Shown here piece by piece: positions 11,975 through 22,590 of a DNA stretch of 64,000 bases (within the stretch, counting starts at the first letter, position 1; each line of letters opens with the position of its first letter). The notes beneath the pieces were generated by a model. It was not told the origin of the DNA, ran no database searches, and saw nothing but the letters and a program-made list of their open reading frames with translations. Both the position numbers and the translations under genes were made by a program. The DNA is from Pararge aegeria. Lineage: Eukaryota > Arthropoda > Insecta > Lepidoptera > Nymphalidae. The stretch is taken from NCBI RefSeq assembly GCF_905163445.1, contig NC_053190.1, positions 2,110,501 to 2,174,500 of the forward strand, read 5' to 3'.

Positions 11975-12434
11975 TCCCTCCATACTAATTTTAAATTTCA
12001 ATGTAAGTGTGTTTGTTACGCTTTCACGCAAAAACTACTAAACCGATCCTCATGAAACTTTTTACACATATTTTAGGAAATATAAGAAGTAATATAGAAT
12101 ACTTTTTATCCCGACATTAAGCTAGGTTCCTTTGGGACAGGGGATACAAGTGTTTGACGATTTTACACCATAACTCCGACAAATTATAACCGATTCAAAT
12201 AATTATTTTTGTACTATAGAGTTTATAATATGTGTTTAATTTTGCCTAAACTTTGTGTAGATCTGATGAATCTGGTTAGAGATAGAGGACAGAACTCCTC
12301 AGCGGACAGCAGCAAACACCTCATTTAAGGCTTAGCGATACTGAATACTTTAATTTTTTTTAGAACTACAACTAAATTGAATGACACATCAAAAAACAAA
12401 ATCAAACCCGGAAGAAGTCACGGGCAACAGCTAG
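11975..12434 (+). mobile_element. Non-autonomous Helitron
   Basis: It begins A|TCCCTCCATACTAATTTTA and ends CGGGCAACAGCTAG|T, fitting 5'-TC, 3'-CTAG and insertion between A and T. A short stem (CCCG paired with CGGG) lies just before the CTAG end. The last ~100 bp, including GGCTTAGCGATACTGAATAC, are shared with the Helitron at 62244-62532, while the 5' parts differ. No protein is encoded. Confidence 0.7.
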
Positions 12435-12502
12435 TTTTATTATATATTTGGCAGCTCATTGCGTAAGGTGATTTTAAAGTCTGTGCATATAACCCCAATT
12501 GA

Positions 12503-12672
12503 TCGATGATAGCCCAGTGGTGGGCTTAAGATTCCCCCTGAGAGTTCTCTATGATGTTGTGAAAGGCTACATTACTCTCCCTCAAACCGTACCGGCCAGC
12601 CTACGGTATTAACCCTCCTTATTTGGGTAGACCCGTACCCGGGTAGTGGACCGGCAATGAGTCGATAATGAT
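12503..12672 (+). repeat. SINE-2 copy with internal deletion
   Basis: The head GATAGCCCAGTGGTGGGCTT runs directly into CCTGAGAGTTCTCTATGATG, skipping the B box and central body of full copies. The 3' end reads GTAGTGGACCGGCAATGAGT and then a GATAATGATGA-type tail. Confidence 0.7.
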
Positions 12673-12720
12673 GACACTGAAGCCTGATTGTTTTATACGC
12701 GCCATAGTACCTGATATTAA

Positions 12721-12978
12721 ATAAATAAAATAAATAAATATACTACGACAATTCACACACCGCCATCTAGTCCCAAAGTAAGCTTAGCTTGTGTTAACTA
12801 AGATAACTGATGAAAATTTTTATGAATAATGTACAAAAATATTTATAATATACATATAAACAACCAGACACTGAAAACCATTCATGTTCATCACACAAAC
12901 ATTTTCCAGTTGTGGGAATCGAACCCACGGCCTTGGACTCAGAAAGCAGGGTCGCTGTCCACTGCGCCCATCGGCCGT
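12721..12978 (-). repeat. SINE-1 copy, near full length
   Basis: Minus strand: GCGCAGTGGACAGCG as degenerate A-box region, then the intact B box (plus-strand GGGAATCGAACCCACGGCC), body, and an (ATTT)n tail at 12721-12740. It is flanked on the head side by a TA microsatellite. Confidence 0.85.
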
Positions 12979-12992
12979 ATATATATATATAT
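12978..12992. repeat. (TA)n microsatellite
   Basis: Fifteen bases of perfect TA repeat directly at the head end of the SINE-1 copy. Confidence 0.85.
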
Positions 12993-13074
12993 TGTCTAAC
13001 TAAGCCAAAAAACTTCCATTACAACTGACTATGGTACCTTTGCCTAGCTTTAGTTTTTTTAATTCATCTATAAT

Positions 13075-13272
13075 TTTGCCCTTGACTACAATCTCACCTG
13101 GTGGTAAGAGATGATGCAGTCTAAGATAGTAGAGGGCTAACCTGTTAGGGAGTATGGTGGTCATACCCCTAATCAGTTATAAGCGACATCGTACCAGAAC
13201 ACTAAACAGCTTAGCGGCACGTCTTTGTCGATAGGATGGTAACTAGCCACGGCCAAGGCCTCCCACCAGATC
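13075..13272 (-). repeat. SINE-3 copy lacking the tRNA-like head
   Basis: Plus-strand words GCCCTTGACTACAATCTCAC, CTGGTGGTAAG, GCTAACCTGTTAGGGAGTAT, CAGCTTAGCGGCACGTCTTT and ACTAGCCACGGCCAAGG are the reverse complement of the SINE-3 body. The copy ends before the promoter head. Confidence 0.75.
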
Positions 13273-13431
13273 ACAACTTACTTAGCAAATATATGCAATA
13301 CCTCGGCTCCTGCTGGGAATACGTTGTACTCTTACTTATTTGGTAACTACGAACACCACTGCACTATAAAAGTCGTCATAATATCAGCATAATTGTTATC
13401 TCTTCTATTTTTTGATACCGTTACTTTGCAC

Positions 13432-13486
13432 GCTAAAGAAAAATATCAAAGCATAAATAAATTATGCTTAGATATTTTTCTTTAGC
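13432..13486. repeat. 24-bp inverted repeat with 7-base loop
   Basis: Left arm 13432-13455 and right arm 13463-13486 are reverse complements with one mismatch (inner word AAGCATA / TATGCTT). The loop is AATAAAT. Next to it a TAGCTATTAATATTGAT-like word recurs at about 13518. Confidence 0.75.
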
Positions 13487-14220
13487 TAGCTATTAATATT
13501 GATTTTGATTGATTGCTAGCTAGATTATTAACATTGATAGTGTTATTTGCCCTTCATTCAAGCAGAAACTGAGCAACGGATCAACGTGATTTTCCGTAAA
13601 GTTATTTAAATAAATAACCGAAGAGAGGCATGGGTACTTTTCATTACCAGAAAACATACCAGAATACGCGGTAGAAGTTGCGGACAAAGTCTGGTATAAA
13701 TAAATGAAAGCAAATTTAATTAAACAGCTTGTAAATCCAACTTTACATTACACATTTGATTCAACAAATAAACCAACCGGAAACCGTCATTATAATTAAA
13801 CCGCCTGTATTCATTACAAATGGCCGCAGTGTGTCGAAGTCTGGAACTGAAAAACTGTCAGTTGCCACTCCCATTACGATCCAGACAGATTTATACATAA
13901 TTAAACACAACGAACAATATCGTTCGCGTTAATTAAAAGTATAGTGTTACTTGTTCACGATGAGTTCTCGGTGTTGATTTCAACTCGCAAACAAATCGCT
14001 TGTTGACAAGTTTCCGAGTGTTGTTCTACTCTGGAGTGTTGTGTTACACTTTTTTTTTTTTATTGTTCATTAGAAAGGCGAATGTTTTTGTTTAGAAATT
14101 CGATGAGTATATTATTAGATGATTTCCTCCGCTAATTACCTTAGCTCTATTTAGCTTGATTAGTCGAGTACTTTAGCGTTTTCAACTAAGCATAACATTG
14201 TACAGACGTCAAAAAAAAAA
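13487..14220. other. Non-coding, low-repeat interval
   Basis: No gene and no shared repeat. Part of it (13690-13940) is rich in TTAATTA and AATTAAA words with interspersed GC-containing words such as ATGGCCGCAGTGTGTCG. It may be regulatory, on composition only. Confidence 0.3.
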
Positions 14221-14365
14221 TTGAAAATTAATTTATTTCATGTAGGCCTAATTAATAAGCGCTTTTGTAACGTCAAGTCAGTCTGTTTGTAGTGACTCTA
14301 CCACCGGTTTGGAAGGCAGATTCCACTGAGAAGAGCCGGCAAGAAACTCAGTAGATTGCTCTATT
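14221..14365 (-). repeat. LINE tail E copy
   Basis: On the plus strand it reads ATTTATTTCATGTAGGCCTA, then AAGTCAGTCTGTTTGTAGTG, ACTCTACCACCGGTTTGGAA and GAGCCGGCAAGAAACTCAG, the reverse complement of the copies at 8155 and 23035. Confidence 0.75.
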
Positions 14366-14790
14366 CCAACATAATTTTAAAGTTTAACAATCTTTAGAAT
14401 TTTTCTGTTTTGTGAGAGATGAGAGCGGAGTGGCCTGCTTCCAAGCAGCCTTGTAGTTAAATCCAGCGCTGCCTGATTTCCTTTCAATAATAACTATATT
14501 ACGGACACAAAGTTCAAATAGTATTAAAATATCCTTAAAGCGATAGTATTTAGTTCTCAGAAATATATGATAAATTAGCCGCCGATTTGCCTAGCAGCAG
14601 GGTAGGTCTAAGCTTTAGGTCTCCCTCTCTCTTTTTTAAGAAGCTGTTCTCTTTGGTGGAACGTCAGTAGGCTGACGGAAATCAAATTGTATACTGCCAT
14701 ATAAGCTAATAAGAAAACGTAGATAAATGGCCATTTTTTTTTTGCGTTGCAAGGAGTGAAATATTATTTCATGATAGTGAATTTTCCCCT

Positions 14791-14920
14791 AAAAATATAT
14801 CCTCGTAAGAAATGACAAATGCAGTGGTGTCGACCCTTTCTGGTTTACACGACAACTACGAAATGGAAAAGTAAACCAAACGGATACAGGCAAACTCCAG
14901 AATCCACAAAATAAGGAAAT
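14791..14920 (+). repeat. Repeat G, copy 1
   Basis: AAATGACAAATGCAG, GACCCTTTCTGGTTTACACG, ACCAAACGGATACAGG and AAAATAAGGAA match in order the segment at 15624-15765. Class and strand are undefined. A 74-codon minus frame over it is not evidence of a gene. Confidence 0.6.
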
Positions 14921-15138
14921 TGATATTGTGCTGTGCAGCAATTTTAAAATGTTATTTGTTATTTTGATAACACTGAAAATTTTTTTGTTAATCGAATTTA
15001 GAAAAGACATCAATTGGAATACTTTTGAGTGATGACAAATTGATTGAGGGGCCCTCCGTCCTCAATCGGCAACGATAATTATCATAATTAAGTGATTATT
15101 AGGTGTAAGTATAGATAATAACTGAGGGTAATGAATAT

Positions 15139-15280
15139 AAAATAAATAAAAATAATATAACAATATCGCCGTCTAGCACCAAAGTAAGCTTAGCTTGTAA
15201 TATGGGTACTAAATGACTGATGAATATTTTTCTGCATAATAAACACCCTGACATTGATAAACATTCATGTTCATCAACTC
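15139..15280 (-). repeat. SINE-1 copy, 5'-truncated
   Basis: The tail (AAATAAATAAAAA), CTAGCACCAAAGTAAGCTTA, GACTGATGAATATTTTT and AAACATTCATGTTCATC are present. The tRNA-like head is missing and SINE-2 head sequence follows. Confidence 0.75.
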
Positions 15281-15337
15281 AGCCTTCCGAAAGTGAAGCT
15301 GAATTGCTAACCACTTGGCTGTTACCACTATTGCCAA
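15277..15337 (-). repeat. SINE-2 head fragment
   Basis: CTCAGCCTTCCGAAAGTGAA, GCTAACCACTTGGCTGTTAC match the reverse complement of the SINE-2 head. It abuts truncated SINE-1 with no gap. Confidence 0.55.
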
Positions 15338-15623
15338 TAATGCCGCAGAAATACGTAAAAAATAAATAATTTCGAAACGGACAATTATTTACTGGTGTAT
15401 ATTCTGTTTAAAACGTATCTATCAATAAAATGTCGTGGCAAGTAAAGATGAACTTAAAATTATATTATGTAGAATTTTAAGTTTATCTTTTAAACTAACA
15501 ATGGTTGGGATTATAAATACATTCCATTGCGTATGTGTTGATATGAAATCACGAAAATATAATATTAATAAGGAATGATATTATAAGTGCTATCTTAACA
15601 ACGCTTAAGAAAAAATAGAATCC

Positions 15624-15765
15624 CAAAAATATCTCTATACAAAATGACAAACGCAGGGACCCTTTCTCATTTACACGGCACACAACAACGGAATAGAAAA
15701 CTAAACCAAATAGAGTTACTGGAATACTCTCGAGTCCACGTCAGGTTTTAGACAAATAAGGAAGG
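15624..15765 (+). repeat. Repeat G, copy 2
   Basis: Second, direct-orientation copy of the segment at 14791, about 830 bp away: AAAATGACAAACGCAGGGAC, CCCTTTCTCATTTACACGG, AAACTAAACCAAATAG. Confidence 0.6.
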
Positions 15766-16067
15766 AAGCGTTTGCCGTTCGGAGCGAACTCCCGCTGTAG
15801 CGGGAAACAGGATGTAGTGAAATCGTTTTAAGTGCCTCGGTTCCGTATACTATTTATAAAATAATTTCATTTTTCCAATGTTATTAACTGTAATAATTTA
15901 TTTTAAGTTGCAATATTTTTACTTTGATCTAGTCAATTATATTTCCAAATACAAGGTTATTTGTTATATTTGCGAAGAACTCCGTTTAAAAAAATGTTGC
16001 AATATGATTGATTAATTATGAATGATTCTCGACAAGCACTTCTAACTTTTCTGACCTATGTGTGTAT

Positions 16068-16215
16068 TAAGCTATTAAATATCACTTGCTACAACAGTGA
16101 AGGAAACTATCGTAAGAAACCTGTACGCCTGAGAGTACTCCATACTTTTATAAAAGGGTGTATTCTACATACTCGTGCGTGGTAGTCTATGCTCTACACT
16201 CTTCTCATTCTGAGC
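16068..16215 (+). repeat. SINE-2 fragment, diverged
   Basis: TAAATATCACTTGCTACAAC, GTGAAGGAAACTATCG, CGCCTGAGAGTACTCCATAC and CTCTTCTCATTCTGAG follow the SINE-2 body in order. The head and terminal tail are gone. Confidence 0.6.
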
Positions 16216-17780
16216 CTGATAAACTCTTTCAACTTTCAGTTGCTATATTGTTATTCTGATCTAGATATTTTTATTCTGAAACCCTTTGGTGTTTACCTAT
16301 AATATTTAAAAAAACTACATTGTTTTCGCTGTGGCGGTAAATCTGAAAAAAATTGAAACGTTTGCATTATGGATTACCGTCTTATTAGCGTTCTTATTTA
16401 TTTATTATTTTACTACGCAGGATACATGAGGACTATTATAGGAATATGCTCGACTAGTTTTGAACTCATTCAGGACTTAAATTGTTTTAGGTGGGAAGTT
16501 TTCGCGCGTATTTTTCACATTTGGCCCTGCGGTAGCATTCATACACGTCGTCTAGTTCGATTGTTATTAAGAATGATCTTCTTTGAAAGATTATTCTTAT
16601 TATAGACCTAAGTACGTTTTATTCTTTGCCTTCAGTTGCAAATACTCTTCTCCGTAATATTCTGAAAAGAGTAACCAGGCAGACTAGCGTAAAAGATAAC
16701 AATTGAAAGGAATGGAATTCTACAAAATATTTCATTTTGAAAACATAAAAATGATAGTGGATCTCCAAAAGAGATGTAGCAGCGAACCGAAGAGGTTTTA
16801 TTATTAAGTTAGACCGGTCAAGACGGTACTCCAGACGGCATATAGTGCATCGCAGCTCCACTTAAGGCAGGTGAGTCGTAACCTGTATTACAGGGAGCGA
16901 TGTACCTCGTTCAAAGCGACAAACCCCAGTTTCGTCGCTAGAAGTAATAATGTTAGTGCAGTTGCTAAAATTTCGTACGGCGCAGTTGAAAATTGCAAAA
17001 GAACTCCTTTTGTTAGGTGCGCCGGTTTTCTTTTCTCAAAAGGGGCTGATTTATTACGAGTATATAACCTTATACCAGAGTCTTTTAGGAAAGTAAAGAC
17101 GCTATTTTAATTCATTTTATTTTTGGAAACGGTTTGGTAGCAACATTTTTTTACTCACTTCATAAAATATTATTGAACAATAAGCTTTACGAATTTCAAG
17201 TGAAACCCTATTGGGGGATAACTAGAAAAAGTGGAACGAGCTATAAATTACATTAAGGCAAACAAATTTCTTTATGCAATTACGTTATTTATAAATTACT
17301 TATTTTAATATAATCAGTTACGATAAAACATAAAAATTAACATATATATATGTCATCACAATTTGACATATAAGATAAACTTACCGGAGCATGTCATAAC
17401 CCTTCCCATAATCAGTTGAAATCTGATACAGCACGATGAAAATAATTTGGCAAGGTTTGTTTTTGTTTCATGATTATTTAATTCGGCGCTGTTTACGTTT
17501 CCATCGGAAGGAAACGTGGCTTTGTTAGGAAAGCAAATCCAGGAATTCCACAGACTTAGATTATAAACAATTGCCGTATTTTAATAAGGATTTGTATGGA
17601 AATTAAGCCTTTAATTAAATTCCATTGGGAACCTCCCGGCCTGGAATACTGTTGGATGAACACGAATTTAAATAGAATAGATATAGATTTATTTCCTACT
17701 TGATTTTGCACGCGATATCATCCGCGTTTATTTTCATATTTTAAAATCGCCGAAACCGTTTTTTTTCCAGACTAGAAAGA
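16216..17780. other. Non-coding DNA, no gene seen
   Basis: Three short frames (16369-17110) lack domains. From about 17460 to 17720 the sequence is less repetitive, with GTTTACGTTTCCATCGGAAG and AGCCTTTAATTAAATTCC, and may be single-copy. Confidence 0.4.
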
Positions 17781-18075
17781 ATTCAAAATTTAAAATGTTT
17801 TATTTATGTAGACCTTATCACAGGAACTTACGAAGCGTTCATACATATAACGTATTACCACTAATGTTAGGTGATTTGATATCACAACTACATTCGTAAA
17901 CCTAAAACTAAAGCTGGGAGGTTTCCAAACGCACCCAGGTCTAAGAAGAGCTTACAGCTAACTTACCTGGTTTCTTTTTTGTTATAACCATTCACAGCCA
18001 CATTCATATTTAGCTATGAAGTTAGAGCAATTCATACCCAAGCTTTTTTAACTTACATGCTGTCCTTAATATAAT
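17781..18075 (-). repeat. LINE-A 3' end
   Basis: Plus-strand words TTTATGTAGACCTTATCACA, GAAGCGTTCATACATATAAC, AAACTAAAGCTGGGAGG and GAGCAATTCATACCCAAGCT are shared with 40413-40675. They are the reverse complement of 35334-35520, where they follow an LINE ORF end. This is therefore a 5'-truncated 3' UTR. Confidence 0.75.
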
Positions 18076-19129
18076 AAGAGGATTTTCTAGAAGCTTAACA
18101 GATTTTCTAGATTTTGAACTTATTGAGTGCTATCTCAAGGATTTAATCCGGTTTAACTGTTGTATTCTCGAAATTAATTTAACACATCTTATATTTTTGA
18201 ATTCTGCCAATCGTGCTAACAAAATATCGTCTAATGATACGATTACGTGCGACCGCCTCATCGTATGACAACCTTTCGCCATATAAAAAACGACCGCACA
18301 GATGTACCAAAAAAACGAATGCACAATTGTCAAAAAGTATCGTGTTATAACAAGTTCGTGTGTTCTACATTTTAATTATTGTTAATATCATTCAAACGTA
18401 TATTTAAAGGAATTCCGAATAAGAAAATAACAAATATTATTGCAACAATTATCAAGAACAAAAACAACATATAACTCAATATCACAAATATTCATAACTT
18501 TGAATGTGATTATTTATACGCTAGCTATAATAATTATTTGTAGGCTTGCAATTCATAATTCAGTATAACAATTAACTTTCATTTCGAATATCGCAACTTG
18601 TTTCAGATAACGCTTTCCAAAATATAGGGGCGGCGCTAGGTACACCGTAAAATAACACCAACGGATAAGTTTCCTGGCAGAGCTCAAGTTGCCGAAGAAT
18701 AACTGACGGCTCCTAGAAGGGAGGGGAGGAATTTGATAATAATCTACAAAGTTGCCTCCGAAGTTCCATTATTTACCTTCACGCAACACTTAGTCTTCTG
18801 AGTGTACGAATTGCTTCTGATTCCAGTTATTTAATATAATAACGTTTTATGTACCTTAATTTAAAACAGAGAGTTCAAAAATAGAATTGTGTTTAGTGGT
18901 TACGTAATTCTAAATTCAATATTGAACTGTTTTCAGTAGGCTTCATTTATAAGCAATTTTGAAATGTCAAGTCTGCTTTGCCTCAATGTGGGTTGGCGGG
19001 ATTTAACGATTTATATTACTCGTTAGGGACTAATCGAGACCAACGGCTTTCGGAAGTAAAGGGGTGAATAACACCAATTTTGCAGCCTCAAGTTTTTTAT
19101 GAAAAACTCAATATTTATTATAAGTTTAA
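18076..19129. other. Non-coding DNA, no gene seen
   Basis: A short minus-strand LINE tail E scrap lies at about 18940-18990 (AGTAGGCTTCATTTATAAGC). Around 18620-18790 the DNA is GC-richer with no ORF. Confidence 0.45.
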
Positions 19130-19475
19130 CCCGGTAATGAAACATTATCATATCAACCCAATACCGGCCCGATACAGGGCACGGGTCTCCCCCCAAAATG
19201 AGAAGAGGTTAAGGCCGTGGTCCATCACGCTGGTCCAGTGTGAATTGGTGGACTTTACACACCTTTGAGAACTTTATGTACAACTCTCAGGAATGCAGGT
19301 TTCACAATGTTTTCCTTCAGCGTCATCACAAGTAATTAAAATATCGCTTCACCTTCAAGCGATATTTTAATTACTTAAAAAACACACACAACTTAGAGGT
19401 GCGTGCAGGGATTTGAACTCGGCTCCACGAAAGTGAAGTTGAAATTCTACCCACAGAGCTATCACCGCTTCAAAC
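19130..19475 (-). repeat. SINE-2 copy, near full length
   Basis: On the minus strand: head AAGCGGTGATAGCTCTGTGG, B box GAGTTCAAATCC, body, and 3' end GGCCGGTATTGGGTTGATATGATAAT. An inverted duplication (19330-19376) disturbs the middle. Confidence 0.8.
19330..19376. repeat. Perfect 20-bp inverted repeat inside SINE-2
   Basis: AAGTAATTAAAATATCGCTT and its exact reverse complement flank the 7-base loop CACCTTC. Normal SINE-2 copies carry only one orientation of this segment, so one arm is an added inverted copy. Confidence 0.85.
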
Positions 19476-19977
19476 ATGCTAATCCCTAGACCTCCGAGGC
19501 AATTCAAAGTACAAAGTAACTATGGACGATAATGGATTTCTTAAGAGAGGTTGCTATAGAAACATGCGATGTTGCAGTAATGTAAATATAATTTCCCTTT
19601 GAGAATCAGCCTGCAGTTGGCAAAGAAATTGCGTAGAAAACGTATCCAACGAAGGATTTGCCTGATGTCTAGAGTGAAATATAAAGTGAACTACGCAGGT
19701 AGGATATTGTGCTTGGTAATTTAAGGCGACAGCAATTGCTTGCGATCTTTTTACGCTCCGCACTGTGTAAGTTATGAAATAATATCTGAACTAGACAGAA
19801 AATTGGTTCTTTATTTGAGATTCTCGGAGAGTTTCGAAAAAAATCTACGGCTTCTGATTTAGAACGGTAGAGCGTGGAGTCTAGCTAGGGTTGCCAACCG
19901 TAGTTAAAAATAGAGTTGTAACTCTATTTCATGTAGGTGTGCTTTAAAATTTGTTATTTAAATTGAAATAAACCCCA

Positions 19978-20031
19978 TACGACAATGGGTGCAAATGTGT
20001 ATAAAACACACATATTACACCCATTGTCGTA
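19978..20031. repeat. Inverted repeat, ~23-bp arms
   Basis: TACGACAATGGGTGCAAATG at left is mirrored by CATATTACACCCATTGTCGT at right, with one mismatch and one indel. The loop is ATAAAAC. Confidence 0.7.
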
Positions 20032-20138
20032 ACCCAAAACAAAAACCATGTTATATTGCCATGTTGATGAAAAACTAGATTCAGACGTGTCCGATCACAA
20101 CCACGTAAATTTTCTCCAATGTTTAAAGTTCTTTTATA

Positions 20139-20202
20139 ATGACGAAAACTTAATAATAAATAAAAACGCTTTTTTTAAATTATTATACTTAGTTTTCGTC
20201 AT
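20139..20202. repeat. Inverted repeat, 12-bp perfect arms
   Basis: ATGACGAAAACT (20139-20150) pairs with AGTTTTCGTCAT (20191-20202). TAATAAT/ATTATTA sequence near the loop extends the pairing imperfectly. Confidence 0.6.
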
Positions 20203-20696
20203 CATTTAAATATATATTGTGTTATTTTTGAAAAGTTGGTAATCTCTCTGAAATTAGATAGTCCTTTAACAAAAGTTGTCAACCCTAAGGGGAGCGTCAA
20301 GCGCAAGTGTGCGGTTTGTTTATCTGTTTTATACTGACAAGCCTTATTTTTTAGTAAAAATTATAAATAGTTTTTGCTCTCATTAGTGATGGTCTACAAT
20401 CTCGCTTGCCTAGATGTCTTTTCGCTCTTATTAAAGGTTGTATTTTTTTTTTAATTTATTAGTAGAAAAAATAAGAGAAATTTTTTGCCGTAACTTAAAA
20501 TCATTCACACACACACATTCCAACGCCGAACGACGCTCCACCACTACACGACTGCCGTTGCGAATTTGAGGCCTCGGGGTGCGAATACTCTTATGTGTGC
20601 GAATTTATATACTCTATTGGGTCATTATTTTTCATTTATATAATTAATTTAAAGAATCTCTTTGGTATTTGTTGTTATTTAAGGAATATCTTTGTT

Positions 20697-20795
20697 ACCG
20701 GTGGTAGAATCACTACAAACAGACAGACTTGACGTTTTAAAATTGTTTATATTAGGCCTACTTGAAATAAATGAATTTTGAATTGAATTGAATAT
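20697..20795 (+). repeat. LINE tail E copy
   Basis: CCGGTGGTAGAATCACTACA, AACAGACAGACTTGACG, ATATTAGGCCTACTTGAAAT and AATGAATTTTGAATTGAATT. This copy best preserves the repeated GAATT 3' end. Confidence 0.8.
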
Positions 20796-20895
20796 TTCGA
20801 TATAACTACATAAATTTCACATATTTTAAATTCATATTATTTTTAACGTTAGCCTAGTCGGAACACATTATGATTTTTTGCTGTAATCATTTCGT

Positions 20896-21172
20896 CGATC
20901 GCGGTGAGCACTGAGGGGATATAATATAATAAATGGGAGGCACCAGGTTTGATTAGGCGCAATTTGGAAATTTATAATTTTAGAATTGTCACTGTTCTAG
21001 TAGTAGTCCGGCCGTGGCTAGTTACCGCCCTACCTCTATATATGTTCCATCCAACTACTAAGCAGATAAGCGTTCCAGTACGATGACACTTTGCCACTAT
21101 CTCAGAATGCGTCTTCAGTAAGCCTTATCTGAGATTTTAGTCAAGGGCCAACTTGTAGTGAAATAACAAAAG
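20896..21172 (+). repeat. SINE-3 copy, diverged
   Basis: GATCGCGGTGAGCACTG and GAGGCACCAGGTTTGATTAG are the decayed head and B box. GGCCGTGGCTAGTTACCGCC, AAGCGTTCCAGTACGATG and CAAGGGCCAACTTGTAGTGA are body and 3' end. Confidence 0.75.
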
Positions 21173-21194
21173 AGGAATGTATTTTTTTTTGGAT

Positions 21195-21385
21195 ATAATT
21201 GATGGATCCAGCAGATGGGTACCTTATGGTAAGTAGAAAATAATCGCCTATATACAGATCGTTTGCAGGCAGATATCGCCATTAAGCGATAAGGCCGCCT
21301 TTTGTATTCTACTTCCGTCTTTGATTTTCTTTTATTTTTTTATTTCCCTAACTTTGTAGTGGTGTACAAATAAAGAGTTAAATAA
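21195..21385 (+). repeat. LINE tail D copy
   Basis: AAGCGATAAGGCCGCCTTTT, GTATTCTACTTCC, TTTGTAGTGGTGTACAAATA and a terminal AAATAAATAAAT. It reads as a LINE 3' UTR with an (AAAT)n tail. Confidence 0.65.
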
Positions 21386-21617
21386 ATAAATACAGAGCAA
21401 CACTGCACAGGTTATGCAAGAAGCACGTCCTGCAACATGCCGCCCTATTAGGCCTCATGTGCCTGTAATTACACCGGCAACCGTGCCCTTCAGACTGTAA
21501 CACAGTATTGCAACAATGCCGCTTAGCGGCAGAAATGAGCATGGCGATAGTACTTCCTTGGACGAGCTCTGTCACATAAGCCTACTACAAAAAAGTTAAG
21601 AATATAAAAAAAAACCA
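21386..21617. other. GC-richer block between inverted LINE tail D copies
   Basis: ATGCCGCCCTATTAGGCC, TAATTACACCGGCAACC and GCCGCTTAGCGGCAGAAATG lie between a plus copy and a minus copy of LINE tail D. A 65-codon minus frame crosses it. I suspect a third repeat type, but no second copy is here to prove it. Confidence 0.35.
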
Positions 21618-21690
21618 GCACTTCAAGAAGTAGGATACAAAAAGCGGCCTTATCGCTAATTAGCGATCTCTAGCAGGCAACCTTATGATA
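21618..21690 (-). repeat. LINE tail D fragment, inverted
   Basis: Plus-strand AAAAAGCGGCCTTATCGCTA is the reverse complement of the tail D core at 21280. Confidence 0.6.
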
Positions 21691-22008
21691 CAAATAACAA
21701 GTTTGATATTACATTCGTACGTCATTAGACAAAGTGCGGCGAATGATGTTACTCATCACAAGGCACCTGCTACATTTGGAACCAATTACAGTAACACTGC
21801 TTCGTTAGACTGTGTTACACACAGCCTTCTACAATGATGAAATATATAAATATAAATTTAATAAACCCCCGACTTTCAGCATCTTACATGTTATTCTACT
21901 TTTAGTCAGTTGATACCCGCGACCTTCTCAAGTCGTAGCGGCGGCGATTTTTGAACGATTTTCATTAAACAAGAACTAAGAACACTCCAAAACGACATTC
22001 AAACCAAA

Positions 22009-22026
22009 ATATATATATATATATAT
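22009..22026. repeat. (AT)9 microsatellite
   Basis: Eighteen bases of perfect AT dinucleotide. Confidence 0.9.
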
Positions 22027-22140
22027 GGCAGTTATATTAAACCCCCAAAACGGTTTCTACGCGAAATCGTACACGAACGCTGATTTTTTTGGCGGCACGT
22101 TTTTGTTCGAAATTATAATTTTACCAGAGAATATTCCGAA

Positions 22141-22225
22141 ATTATAATTTTGGCCAGCCGGGAATCGAACCAAGGACCTCCCATTTAAAACACAGCGCTA
22201 ACCACTGCGCCTTGCCAACACTGAG
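22141..22225 (-). repeat. tRNA-like SINE head, SINE-3 type
   Basis: Minus strand: GGCAAGGCGCAGTGGTTAGC (A-box region), then GGTCCTTGGTTCGATTCCCG with an intact B box. Cloverleaf-like spacing is kept, but the body is absent and the ends do not pair as a functional tRNA would. Confidence 0.6.
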
Positions 22226-22394
22226 GTTGTAAAAAACTCTTATCTATTTCTTTACAGGGAATGGAATATCCATATTTTTGACAAATTCCCTTTATACGAT
22301 TCAGTAAATTTTTGTCGATAGCAAAGAAACGAAAATTTACATCATTCTTTCAATCGAACCGGTTAAAACTTGTCGTAACAGTACCTACTCTGTT

Positions 22395-22590
22395 GGCTGT
22401 GTCACGGACGATTATGCAATTGTTCCCGTAACCCAGTCACCAGGTGACGAGTAGGAACATCGCTAGGTTTAAGTGGGTCTGGCTGCCTTTAAGCAGGTGA
22501 GTCCCATAGTCTCCTCCGGAAACGGTGCAGCTTCGGGTGCACTGTTTTCCGGCGGGGAAGCACAAACACATTTCCCAGCGTCAAAAAAAA
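22395..22590 (+). repeat. GC-rich element with A-rich 3' end, probable LINE end
   Basis: GTAACCCAGTCACCAGGTGA, TGAGTCCCATAGTCTCC and CCGGAAACGGTGCAGCTTCG, then GCGTCAAAAAAAAC. GC content is well above the flanks and the run of A gives a plausible 3' terminus. No second copy is in the window. Confidence 0.3.

Larger units (their letters stand above)
19476..20696. other. Non-coding DNA with two hairpins
   Basis: No gene seen. Two imperfect inverted repeats at 19978-20031 and 20139-20202 are listed separately. A GC-richer bit at 20520-20585 (CCAACGCCGAACGACGCTCC) has no ORF support. Confidence 0.45.

Noticed and set aside
16369..17110. Series of 78-80-codon ORFs on both strands
   Set aside because: Hydrophobic, AT-driven translations without domains and overlapping on both strands are typical chance frames.
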